From: Actinomadura xylanilytica
GTDB taxonomy: Bacteria > Actinomycetota > Actinomycetes > Streptosporangiales > Streptosporangiaceae
Length of the DNA: 64,000 nt
Reading direction: 5' to 3'
Assembly (NCBI RefSeq): GCF_030283145.1
Contig: NZ_JASNWE010000003.1
Location: 124,001-188,000 of the forward strand
Shown in pieces: positions 1 to 8,103 of the stretch. The position numbers were made by a program, and so were the translations under genes. The notes below the pieces were generated by a model. It made no database searches. It was not told the DNA's origin and saw only the letters and a program-made list of their open reading frames with translations. How positions within the stretch are numbered: position 1 is the stretch's first letter; each line of letters begins with the position of its first letter.

Positions 1-413
1 CGGTGGGCGAAGTCGCTGGAGTTCATCCAGTGCGTCGTCGCGGTGCGGCCGTCCAGCAGTCCCGCGGCGGCGAGCACGTACGCGCCGGTGCACAGCGACA
101 CGATCCGGCCGCCGCGCCGGTGCACCTCCCGTACGACCTTCACCAGGCTCTGCGGCGGATCCAGCTGGACCGGGCGGGCCAGCGCGGCCACGATGACGGT
201 GTCGGCGTCCAGCAGATCGTCGAAGCTGTGCGCCGCGTTCAGGCTCATGCCCTGGGTGGACGGGAGCGGGCCCGGCTCGGCGGTGCACACCTGGAACCGG
301 TACCACGGGTCGACGATGTCGCTGCGGTCGGTGCCGAAGACCTCGAAGGGGACGGCCAGCTCGAAGACCGGGGTGCCGACCGTCACCGCCAACCCGACGA
401 GGTGTCCGCCCAT
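1..413 (-). CDS. GlxA-family AraC-type regulator, DJ-1/PfpI domain (partial)
   Basis: The minus strand reads an open frame from an ATG at 413 to the window edge, preceded by an in-frame TAA eight bases upstream. The roughly 137 residues begin MGGHLVGLAVTVGTPVFEL, continue with a VPFEVFG stretch, and reach the SLCTGAYVLAAAGLLDGR elbow and TTHW motif of the DJ-1/PfpI-like sensor domain found in GlxA-type AraC regulators. The C-terminal AraC helix-turn-helix lies outside the window, so the domain order is inferred from the family. It is divergent from the APC permease at 485, about 70 bases away, and may regulate it. Confidence 0.85.
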   Translation of the reverse strand, partial: MGGHLVGLAVTVGTPVFELAVPFEVFGTDRSDIVDPWYRFQVCTAEPGPLPSTQGMSLNAAHSFDDLLDADTVIVAALARPVQLDPPQSLVKVVREVHRRGGRIVSLCTGAYVLAAAGLLDGRTATTHWMNSSDFAH

Positions 414-484
414 GGCAGGAATTTAGCGCATGTCGGCTGTTCTGTCGCTGGTGGTTCGGCCGGGCCTGCCGGACGCTGGGTGCC

Positions 485-1804
485 GTGACGACAACGGAGT
501 CCAGTGCGCCCACGGGCCGGCTCACCCTCGGTCAGGGCACCGCGATGTACGTGGGCGCCGTGCTCGGGACCGGTGTGATCGCGCTGCCTGCCCTGGCGGC
601 CGAGGCGGCCGGACCGGCGTCACTGGTGGCCTGGCTCGCGCTCGTGGCGCTGTCGGTTCCACTGGCGGCGACCTTCGCCGCACTCGGCGCACGGCATCCG
701 GACGCCGGAGGGGTGTCCACGTACGCGCGGTTGGCGTTCGGCGAACGGGCCGCCGCCGTGGTCGGCTGGTGCTTCTACTTCGCGGTGCCGCCGGGCGCAG
801 CCGCCGCGGCGCTGTTCGGCGGCGCGTACGTGGAGGCCGCGGTCGGCGGCGGAACCGCCGCGGTGCTCGGCACCGCCGTAGCGCTCATGGCGGTGGTGAC
901 CGCGGCCAACACGGTCGGCCTCCATGTCTCGGGACGGTTTCAACTCGGGCTGGCCGCGCTGCTGGTCACGCTGCTGCTGGTGTCGGTCGGGCTGTCGCTG
1001 CCCGAGGCGCGCTGGGACAACCTCACCCCGTTCGCCCCGCACGGCTGGGCGGCGGTCGGGTCCGCCGCGTCCCTGCTGGTATGGAGCTTCGCGGGCTGGG
1101 AGGCGATCACCCACCTGGCCGCCGAGTTCCGCCGCCCGGGGCGTGACCTGCCGCGCGCCACCGGTTCAGCGGTCGCCTTGGTCGGGCTGCTGTACCTGCT
1201 GGTGGCGTTCGCGACGATCGCGGTGCTCGGCACGGGCGCGGCCGACACCGAGGCCCCGCTCGGGGAGCTGATGGCGCGCGGGATGGGCGGCGGCTCCCGC
1301 TGGCTCGCCGCCGCCGCCGCACTGCTGCTCACCCTGGGCGCGATGAACGCCTACTACGCCGCGGGAGCCAAGCTGGGCGCGGCCCTCGGGCGCGACGGGG
1401 CCTTTCCGAAGGTGCTCGCGCGCGGCAGCGTCGCCGGTGAGGTGCCCAGGCGGAGCCTGCTGGCCAACTCCACGATGTCGTTCCTGGCGCTGGGGATCGT
1501 CGCGGTCGCGGGTCTCGGCACCGGACCGCTGGTGCAGCTCACCGCCGGCTCGTTCGTCACGGTGTACGCGGTGGGCGTGGCCGCGGCCATCCGCCTGCTG
1601 CCGCGTCGCAGTCCCGGACGGACCGCGGCGCTGATCGCGTTCGGCGCGGTGGCGGTGCTGCTGCTGATGTCCGGCCCCTACCTGATCTGGCCGCTGATGG
1701 TGACGGGCGCCGCGCTGGCCTATCTGAGCCTGCGGCGACGCGCCACGGCGACACCCCTTCCCGGCCCTCCCGAGCGCCGTCCCTACGATCGGAGCCACAG
1801 GTGA
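485..1804 (+). CDS. APC-superfamily amino acid permease
   Basis: An integral membrane protein of 439 residues with about 12 hydrophobic segments. The N-terminal stretch LGQGTAMYVGAVLGTGVIAL is the glycine-rich TM1 of the amino acid-polyamine-organocation family, which imports or exchanges amino acids and amines. A WSFAGWEAITH stretch near residue 205 matches the TM6 region of the family. The GTG start follows the divergent regulator gene, and the stop overlaps the GTG of the next gene (GTGA), so the two are translationally coupled. The substrate cannot be read from the sequence. Confidence 0.88.
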   Translation: MTTTESSAPTGRLTLGQGTAMYVGAVLGTGVIALPALAAEAAGPASLVAWLALVALSVPLAATFAALGARHPDAGGVSTYARLAFGERAAAVVGWCFYFAVPPGAAAAALFGGAYVEAAVGGGTAAVLGTAVALMAVVTAANTVGLHVSGRFQLGLAALLVTLLLVSVGLSLPEARWDNLTPFAPHGWAAVGSAASLLVWSFAGWEAITHLAAEFRRPGRDLPRATGSAVALVGLLYLLVAFATIAVLGTGAADTEAPLGELMARGMGGGSRWLAAAAALLLTLGAMNAYYAAGAKLGAALGRDGAFPKVLARGSVAGEVPRRSLLANSTMSFLALGIVAVAGLGTGPLVQLTAGSFVTVYAVGVAAAIRLLPRRSPGRTAALIAFGAVAVLLLMSGPYLIWPLMVTGAALAYLSLRRRATATPLPGPPERRPYDRSHR

Positions 1805-2238
1805 TCCTCGGCATCGACCACATCGGCATGGCGACCGATGACCCCGAGGGGGTCGCGCCCTTCCTGACGGCTCTCGGAATGACGGTGTCGGACCGCGGGA
1901 CCGCCGACGACTACGGGGTCGCGTGCGAGTTCTGGCACTACTCCGACGGGATCGGACAACCCGCCGTGGAGCTGGTGTCGGCGTCTCGGAGCGATTCCTC
2001 GGTCGCCGGGCGGCTGGAGCAGCACGGCCCCGGGCTGTACCACGTGGCGTTCGGCGTGGACGACCTGGAAGCGGAGCTGGACCGGCTGCGCGGGCACGGC
2101 TTCACCGCCGTCGACCACGTCGCCTGCTCGGGCGCGCGGCCCGGCATGCGCGTGGCGTTCCTGTACGCGCGGCGTCCGGCCGGTCTGCTGGTGGAGCTCG
2201 TGCAGTACCAGGACGGAGACGTCGATGGTCGCGCTTGA
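1801..2238 (+). CDS. VOC (glyoxalase-fold) protein, methylmalonyl-CoA epimerase-like
   Basis: A 145-residue vicinal-oxygen-chelate protein made of two beta-alpha-beta-beta-beta modules. The start LGIDHIGMATDD supplies the first metal His (residue 7) and the module 2 stretch GPGLYHVAFGVDDLEAEL supplies another, with the C-terminal LLVELVQ Glu. This pattern is closest to methylmalonyl-CoA epimerases and related lyases. The GTG start overlaps the TGA of the permease. It may act in acyl-CoA or amino acid catabolism; the substrate is uncertain. Confidence 0.8.
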   Translation: MILGIDHIGMATDDPEGVAPFLTALGMTVSDRGTADDYGVACEFWHYSDGIGQPAVELVSASRSDSSVAGRLEQHGPGLYHVAFGVDDLEAELDRLRGHGFTAVDHVACSGARPGMRVAFLYARRPAGLLVELVQYQDGDVDGRA

Positions 2239-2356
2239 CGACGTCCGGCAGGCGGCGCCGCCCCTGCCGCGCACCTCCGAGCACCCGGTCCGGCCGGCGG
2301 GATTCCACCTGCCCCGCCACGGCGCCGAGGCCCATCTCGCCGGACGCGATCGATGA
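2225..2356 (+). CDS. possible small ORF, 43 residues, no family recognised
   Basis: An ATG at 2225, inside the last codons of the VOC gene but in another frame, opens a 43-codon frame ending in TGA at 2354-2356. A GGAG sits about 8 bases upstream of the ATG. The peptide begins MVALDDVRQAAPPLPR and is rich in Pro, Arg and His with no Cys, so it does not look like a lanthipeptide core. It fills most of the gap before the amidase. It could be a genuine small coupled gene or chance in high-GC DNA. Confidence 0.25.
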   Translation: MVALDDVRQAAPPLPRTSEHPVRPAGFHLPRHGAEAHLAGRDR

Positions 2357-2414
2357 CAGGCCGTCCGGCCGCGCAGCCGGACCCCGTCCGTTCCCCCGGG
2401 CCATTGGAGAACTC

Positions 2415-4022
2415 GTGAACACCTTCGACGAGCGCTTTCTCGGCGACCGCCCAGAGGGCACCCCCGGTTCCGGGGAGCCGCCCACGCCGGAGGAACTGGC
2501 GAAGATCGCGGGTGGCCTCGGGCTGTCCCTCACCGCGGAGCAGCTCGCCGAGTACACGGCCCTGGTCGCCCGGGGCATGTCGGCCTACGCGCGCCTGGAC
2601 GAGCTGAACCCGGTGTCGCCGGCGTTCCCGGGCAGGTTGCGCGACCTTGGACGGGCGCCCCGGACGGACGAGGATCCGTGCCACGGCTGGGCCTGGCGCT
2701 GCTCGATCCGGGGAGCGTCGGACGGGCCGCTGGCCGGCCGGCGGGTCGCGGTGAAGGACAACATCGCCGTCGCCGGGTTACCGATGCGGCCCGGGGCCCC
2801 GCTGCCGGAGAGCTTCGTGCCGCGTGCGGACGCGACCGTCGTCACCCGCCTGCTGGACGCGGGCGCGGAGATCGTCGGCAAGACCGCCGCGTTCGGCACC
2901 GGCACCGCCGCGCCCGAGCCGCGCAACCCCTACGCCCCCGACCGCCTGCCCGGAGGGACCTCCGGCGGGAACGCGGTGGTGATCGCCGCCGGTCAGGCCG
3001 ACCTGACGCTCGGCACCGACCACGGCGGCTCGATCCGCGTCCCGGCGGCGTGGAGCGGTTGCGTCGGACTCAAGCCCACCTTCGCCCTGGTGCCCTACAC
3101 CGGGATCGTCCCGGTCGAACGGACCCTGGACCACGTCGGGCCGATGGCGGCGACCGTGGCCGACTGCGCGCTGCTTCTGGAGGTGACGGCCGGAGGGGAC
3201 GGTCTGGACTCGCGCCAGCGGATCGATCTCGGGGTGGGCTCCTTCCGCGGGTTCCTGGACGGCGACCTCGGCGGCGTCCGCGTGGCGGTGCTGCGCGAAG
3301 GCTTCGGCATACCCGGGGTCTCCGAACCGGACGTCGACGCGGCCGCCCTCGACGCGGTGGACTCGCTCGCGGCAGGCGGCGCGCGCGTCGAGGAGGTCTC
3401 GGTGCCGATGCATCGGGACGGCCTGGCGATCTGGAACGCCATCGCCGTCCAGGGTGCGACCGACCTGGCGATGCGCGGCGACACCACCACGACGAACTGG
3501 GACGGCCACGTCGATCTCGACATGATGGAGCGGCACCGGCGGGGGCGGCTGGAGAACCCGCAGGCGCTCTCCCCCGCCCTGGTGTTCACCGCCCTGCTCG
3601 GCACGTACATGTCGCAACGGCACGGTCACCGCTACTACGCGAAGGCGCAGAATCTCGCACGCGAGCTGCGCCGCCAGTACACCTCGGTCCTCGAACGCTT
3701 CGACGTCCTGGCGCTGCCCACGGTCGGCATGAAGGCGGTGTCCCGCCACACCGACGGTTCGGCGACCCAGATCGTCGACCGGATGTTGGGTAATCTCCAC
3801 AACACCGCTCCGTTCAGCATGACGGGCAATCCCGCGCTGAGCATCCCGTGCGCATTCTCCGAAGGGCTGCCGGTCGGCCTGATGCTGGTGGGCCGCCCGT
3901 ACGACGACGAAGCGGTGCTGCGCGTCGGCCACGCCTACGAACGGCTGCGCGGGCCGCTGTCCAGGGCCGCCGCGTCCGAGCCGGCGGACCTGGCCTCGGT
4001 GTGCGAGCGCCCCGTGAGCTGA
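2415..4022 (+). CDS. amidase signature (AS) family hydrolase
   Basis: A 535-residue amidase. The Lys-cisSer-Ser triad is visible: K114 in VAVKDNIAV, S183 in the GGTSGGN loop, and nucleophile S206 in GTDHGGSIRVPA. About 90 N-terminal residues precede the core and contain a GEPPTPEELAKIAGGLG helix like that of AtzF/hydrolase-type amidases. The GTG at 2415 was chosen because TTGGAGA lies at the right distance; an upstream in-frame extension is low-complexity. It hydrolyses an amide, substrate unknown. Codon 122 (2778-2780) is TTA, rare in these genomes and read by the bldA tRNA, so expression may be developmentally controlled. Confidence 0.88.
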   Translation: MNTFDERFLGDRPEGTPGSGEPPTPEELAKIAGGLGLSLTAEQLAEYTALVARGMSAYARLDELNPVSPAFPGRLRDLGRAPRTDEDPCHGWAWRCSIRGASDGPLAGRRVAVKDNIAVAGLPMRPGAPLPESFVPRADATVVTRLLDAGAEIVGKTAAFGTGTAAPEPRNPYAPDRLPGGTSGGNAVVIAAGQADLTLGTDHGGSIRVPAAWSGCVGLKPTFALVPYTGIVPVERTLDHVGPMAATVADCALLLEVTAGGDGLDSRQRIDLGVGSFRGFLDGDLGGVRVAVLREGFGIPGVSEPDVDAAALDAVDSLAAGGARVEEVSVPMHRDGLAIWNAIAVQGATDLAMRGDTTTTNWDGHVDLDMMERHRRGRLENPQALSPALVFTALLGTYMSQRHGHRYYAKAQNLARELRRQYTSVLERFDVLALPTVGMKAVSRHTDGSATQIVDRMLGNLHNTAPFSMTGNPALSIPCAFSEGLPVGLMLVGRPYDDEAVLRVGHAYERLRGPLSRAAASEPADLASVCERPVS

Positions 4023-4458
4023 CGCCTTCCTGACCTTGCCGGCAAGGCCCCGCTGGTCATCGGACCGGCGGCGAAGGGCGCGTCCATATTCGGACACGCC
4101 CTTGCTGCATTTTGGGCCACCGAATACAGCGCTCTGAAATTCCCGACACCGGCCTCGTCGCTCATTTTCGTCATTTTCTGCCAGTCGCATCAAACGTTCC
4201 GTGATCAAGTGATTGCGAAATTAGTGGTGAGTCAACACGGGACAGGAGACTTGTGCTGACTTATCGGCTGTGTAAGTGTGACACGGGCGACACTTCAGGG
4301 GCGTGGGCCCTGTGCGGACGCCGTGTCCTTCTCTGAGATTCCAGGCAATGGAGCGATGAGATGCCGGAAGAGATGGCCGGAAATCGTTCATTCGAGAGTG
4401 CGGTAATCGATTCTACGAAGAATCGAGAAAACAATCTGAACAGGGCACCGGGGGGGAA
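4023..4458 (+). other. 436-base intergenic region upstream of the StrR-like gene
   Basis: No convincing gene is present. It is noticeably less GC-rich than its surroundings (runs such as cattttgggcc, cattttcgtc and gcgaaattag between 4090 and 4230), as expected of a promoter region serving the regulator at 4459. A perfect interrupted palindrome sits at 4408-4425, close to the start codon. Confidence 0.5.
4408..4425. promoter_or_regulatory. CGATTCT-N4-AGAATCG palindrome upstream of the StrR-like gene
   Basis: Perfect 7-base arms separated by ACGA, 33 bases before the ATG at 4459. Single copies of the half-site CGATTCT recur before the aminopeptidase-like gene (5568-5574) and the KASIII-like gene (9287-9293). 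It could be an operator; which protein would bind is unknown. Confidence 0.35.
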
Positions 4459-5448
4459 ATGAAAGAGGATCTGGGAAGGGACCCGCAGACCGAGGAAACA
4501 GCGCCAGCGTTCTATGACAAGACCGTCCATCTCGTCCGTATCGAAGACCTGCGACCGGCCGACTCGCCGCGGCTGACCGGCGAGGATCTCGATCACGCGC
4601 GCACCCTGGCCGAAGTGGCCACGCCACTGCCGCCCATCCTCGTCCACCGCCCCACGATGCGGATCATCGACGGCATGCACCGGCTGCACGCGGCGCGGCT
4701 GCGCGGCCGCACCACCATCGAGGCGCACTTCTTCGACGGCTCGGAGCACATGGCCTTCCTGCTGGCGGTGCGGGAGAACATCGCGCACGGCCTGCCGCTG
4801 ACCGCCGCCGACCGGATGGCCGCGGCGCTGCGCATTCTGGAGGCGCATCCCGACTGGTCCGACCGCGCGGTGGCGATGGCCGCCGGATCCTCGACCCGCA
4901 GGGTCGCCGCCCTGCGGCGCCGTTCGACTGAGACCGCGTCGCAGTCGAACACGCGGGTGGGCCGGGACGGACGGCTGCGCCCGGTCGACGGCGCAGCCGG
5001 ACGGCTGCGCGCGGGAGAGATCGTCCGAGAACGCCCGGACACCCCCCTCCGGGAGGTCGCCAGGGAGGCCGGGATCTCCGTGGCGACCGCCCGTGACGTG
5101 CGGGAACGACTCAAACAGGGGCAGGACCTACTGCCGCCGAGGCAACGCGCCACCAGGGCGCCGCGCACCACGCCGCTCTCGGCGGCATCGAGGGAGGCCG
5201 CCCTCGGCCAGTGGCCGGTCCTCCGGCAGAAACTCCGGCAGGACCCGGCGGTGAGGTACGCCCAGTCGGGCCTCACGTTCCTGCGATGGCTGGACACCCG
5301 GGTGGTCTACGGGGAGGAATGGCGCGAGTTCCTGGCGTCGGTGCCCGCCCACTGGGCCGACGAGATCGCCGCACTGGCCAAGGGATGCGCGGAGAACTGG
5401 AAGGAGGTCGCGCGGGAGCTGGAGCGCCGGCGGTCACGGTCGGCCTGA
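4459..5448 (+). CDS. StrR-family cluster-situated transcriptional regulator
   Basis: A 329-residue DNA-binding protein with the ParB-like N-terminal fold of StrR, NovG and Tei15*-type pathway activators. The stretch IIDGMHRLHAARLRG (about residues 68-82) is the ParB-N signature, followed by AVRENIAHGLPLTAADR and a helix-turn-helix (DWSDRAVAMAAGSSTRRVA, about 132-150). The ATG follows a G-rich stretch rather than a clear AGGAGG. Family members activate antibiotic operons by binding GTTCGACTG-N11-CAGTCGAAC, and exactly this site lies within the gene at 4922-4950. It is the probable pathway-specific activator of the locus downstream. No TTA codon was seen in it. Confidence 0.87.
   Translation: MKEDLGRDPQTEETAPAFYDKTVHLVRIEDLRPADSPRLTGEDLDHARTLAEVATPLPPILVHRPTMRIIDGMHRLHAARLRGRTTIEAHFFDGSEHMAFLLAVRENIAHGLPLTAADRMAAALRILEAHPDWSDRAVAMAAGSSTRRVAALRRRSTETASQSNTRVGRDGRLRPVDGAAGRLRAGEIVRERPDTPLREVAREAGISVATARDVRERLKQGQDLLPPRQRATRAPRTTPLSAASREAALGQWPVLRQKLRQDPAVRYAQSGLTFLRWLDTRVVYGEEWREFLASVPAHWADEIAALAKGCAENWKEVARELERRRSRSA
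4922..4950. promoter_or_regulatory. perfect StrR-type operator inside the regulator gene
   Basis: GTTCGACTG at 4922-4930 and CAGTCGAAC at 4942-4950 form perfect 9-base inverted arms with an 11-base spacer, identical to the published StrR recognition consensus. In Streptomyces griseus a StrR site also lies inside the strR gene. Here it probably lets the regulator act on itself or on the downstream operon. I found no second copy by eye in the cluster's other promoter regions. Confidence 0.8.
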
Positions 5449-5598
5449 CGGGTGGCACGCCAGGTCGGCGGGTGCGGCGCCGAGCAGAGCCCCGCACGCA
5501 CAGACCGACGGGACGCAGGTCCGGTAGGGGCCCCGGGCGTCTTGACCTTTTTCGCGATCGTGGCCGACGATTCTTTCAGCGCATTCGAAAGGAATCTC

Positions 5599-8088
5599 AT
5601 GCCCAGTCTCACTCGCGCGGAGGCGGCCAGTCGCAGCTCGCTTCTGGCTGTTAGCGATTATCACGTCGAACTAGACCTGACGTCCGGTGCGGAAACCTTC
5701 CGATCATGCACTACGGTGACATTCACAGCGACACGCGAGGGAACCGAAACATTCATCGAGATAGCCCCCGCAGCCCTCCATTCGGCCCTGCTGAATGGTA
5801 AGGAGATCGCGCCGGGAGATCTGGTCGACGGCCGGTTGCCACTGCGCGACCTGGCAGCAGAGAATGAACTCGTCGTCGTGGCCGACATGGCCTATTCCAC
5901 GCAATGCGAGGGCCTGCACCGCTTCGAGGACCCGGCCGACGGCAGCATCTACGTCTATTCATTCGTGTACGTCGACCACGCGCCCAAGGTCTTCGCCTGT
6001 TTCGACCAGCCCGACCTGAAGGCCGGCTACACCTTCGTGCTGACCGTCCCCGAGGGCTGGACGGTGCTCGGCAACACCCCGGCCACCCAGGAGACGCCCG
6101 GCCGGTGGCGGCTCGGCCCGTCGCCCGCGCAGGCGACCTACCTCACCGCGCTCGCCGCCGGCCCGTACGCCTCTTTCCACACCCGGCACGGCGAGGTCGA
6201 GCTCGGCTTCCACTGCCGGGCGTCCCAGCGCGAGGCGCTCGCCGCCGACGCGGACGAGGTCTTCGAGATCACCGGGCAGATCCTCGACGCGTGCGCGGAC
6301 ATGTTCGGGATCGGCTACCCCTTCGGGAAGCTGGACCAGGCGTTCGTCCCGGAGTTCAGTGTGCTCTCGCTGGACCACCCCGGCTGCGTGCTGCTGCGCG
6401 AGCAGTACCTGTTCAGCTCCGCCGTGCCGGAGAGCGAACGGGAGACGCGCGCGGTCGTGCTCGCGCACGGGATCTCGCTGATGTGGCTGGCGGGGCTGGT
6501 CACCAACCGCTGGTGGGACGACCTGTGGCTGGGGCAGTCGCTCGCCGACTACATGGCGCACCGGCTGACCAGTGAGGCCACCCGGTTCCCCGGGCCGCCG
6601 GTCACCTTCGCCGCCCGCCGCAAGGGCCAGGCGTACGTGCCCGACCAGCGCCCCTCGACGCACCCCGTCTGCCTGGAGGGAGCGGACGTGCGGACGGTCC
6701 AGCTGGAGCTGGACCGCATCTCCTACTTCAAGGGGCACGCGGTGCTGCGGCAGCTCGCCGCGCATGTCGGTGACGACGCGCTGCGCGCTGGCCTGCGCAT
6801 CTACTTCTCGCGGCACACGTTCGGCAGCGCGACGTTCACCGACTTCATCGCGGCGCTGAGCGAGGCCGCCGGCACGGACATGACCGGCTGGGCCGAGACC
6901 TGGATGCGGACCGCCAACGTCAACACGCTCATCCCCGAGCTGACCGTCCGCGACGGGCGGATCACCGAGGCGTGGGTGCGGCAGACCGCGCCCGACTCCC
7001 ATCCGATCCTGCGGACCCACACGATGGACGTCGGGCTCTACTACGACGGCGACCGCCGCGACGTCCACCGCGTCATCGTCGCCGGCGCCCGCACCGATCT
7101 GCCCGCGCTGGTGGGGCTTCCCATGCCGAAGCTGGTGTTGCTCAACGACGGCGACCTCGCCTACGCCAAGGTGCGTTTCGACCCCGCCTCGCGCGCGGCG
7201 CTGCCGGCGCTGCTGCCCACGCTGAAGCCGATCAATCGGGCGATGGTGTGGTGCGCGCTGCTGCTCGGGGTGCACGACGGCTCTGTTCCCGCCGCCGAGC
7301 ACCTGGACCTGGTGTGCGGGATGGTCGCGGTCGAGCCCGAGCTGTCGATCCTCGCCGAGGTGCTGGAGCAGGCGCGCATCGACGTGGCCGACCGCTTCCT
7401 GCCGCCCTCCGGCCGGGAGCCGGCGATGGCGCGGGTGGCCGCCGCGCTGCGCGCCCGCCTGGGCTCCACCGCGCCGGGCGACGAACGTCAGATCACCCTG
7501 TTCCGCGCCGTGGTCGACTTCACCGCCGACATCTCCGAGCTGCGCGGTTGGCTGAACGGGACCGGCGTCCCCGAGGGGCTGACCCTCGACACGGACCTGG
7601 CCTGGCGGGTCCGGTACCGGCTCGCCGTCCTCGGCGGTCTGGCGGAGGCCGAGATCGACGCGGCGTACGACGCCGAGCCGGGCGCGCACGCCGAGCAGGC
7701 CGCGGCGAGATGCCTCGCCGCCCGCCCCGACCGGACCGCCAAGGAGGCGGCCTGGACCGCGATCACCACCGACAGCGGACTGTCCAACTACCGGTTGTGG
7801 GCGCTGGCCGAGGGATTCTGGCAGCCGGAGCAGACGGAGCTGACCGCGCCGTTCGTCGAGCGGTTCTTCACCGAGATGCCGGCGGTGGCCAAGCTCCACG
7901 GCGACCTGGTGCTCGACCTGCTGCTGCGGTCGTTCTACCCGCGCCTCGCAGCCGAGCCGGAGACGCTCGAGCTGGCCCGCGCCATGCTCGCGCGCGAGGA
8001 CCTGCCGCCGACCCTGGCCCGCCGCGCGGGCGACCACACGGGCGATCTGCGTCGCGTGGTCGAGGCGCGCACCGCGGTCCGCGCCTGA
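5599..8088 (+). CDS. M1 aminopeptidase N homologue lacking zinc ligands (pseudoenzyme)
   Basis: 829 residues, the usual length of actinobacterial PepN. The ATG at 5599 has AAAGGA upstream; an earlier in-frame start would add about 49 poorly conserved residues. The M1 fold is clear: beta-rich N-terminal domain, FDQPDLKAGY, RWWDDLWL, and a YFKG that keeps the catalytic-Tyr region. The catalytic centre is destroyed: HEXXH reads HGISL (290-294), the third zinc ligand Glu is Q313, and the GAMEN exopeptidase loop reads LSLDH (256-260). The frame is intact over 2.5 kb, so selection for another role (binding, scaffolding or new chemistry) is more likely than decay. It sits between the pathway regulator and a DAO-family flavoenzyme. 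Confidence 0.88.
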   Translation: MPSLTRAEAASRSSLLAVSDYHVELDLTSGAETFRSCTTVTFTATREGTETFIEIAPAALHSALLNGKEIAPGDLVDGRLPLRDLAAENELVVVADMAYSTQCEGLHRFEDPADGSIYVYSFVYVDHAPKVFACFDQPDLKAGYTFVLTVPEGWTVLGNTPATQETPGRWRLGPSPAQATYLTALAAGPYASFHTRHGEVELGFHCRASQREALAADADEVFEITGQILDACADMFGIGYPFGKLDQAFVPEFSVLSLDHPGCVLLREQYLFSSAVPESERETRAVVLAHGISLMWLAGLVTNRWWDDLWLGQSLADYMAHRLTSEATRFPGPPVTFAARRKGQAYVPDQRPSTHPVCLEGADVRTVQLELDRISYFKGHAVLRQLAAHVGDDALRAGLRIYFSRHTFGSATFTDFIAALSEAAGTDMTGWAETWMRTANVNTLIPELTVRDGRITEAWVRQTAPDSHPILRTHTMDVGLYYDGDRRDVHRVIVAGARTDLPALVGLPMPKLVLLNDGDLAYAKVRFDPASRAALPALLPTLKPINRAMVWCALLLGVHDGSVPAAEHLDLVCGMVAVEPELSILAEVLEQARIDVADRFLPPSGREPAMARVAAALRARLGSTAPGDERQITLFRAVVDFTADISELRGWLNGTGVPEGLTLDTDLAWRVRYRLAVLGGLAEAEIDAAYDAEPGAHAEQAAARCLAARPDRTAKEAAWTAITTDSGLSNYRLWALAEGFWQPEQTELTAPFVERFFTEMPAVAKLHGDLVLDLLLRSFYPRLAAEPETLELARAMLAREDLPPTLARRAGDHTGDLRRVVEARTAVRA

Positions 8089-8103
8089 GGTCGGGAGGAC
8101 ACC

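Noticed and set aside
2778..4208. Long minus-strand open frame opposite the amidase gene
   Set aside because: It mirrors the amidase codon pattern; the amidase has full catalytic motifs, while this frame is Arg/His-rich without family features.
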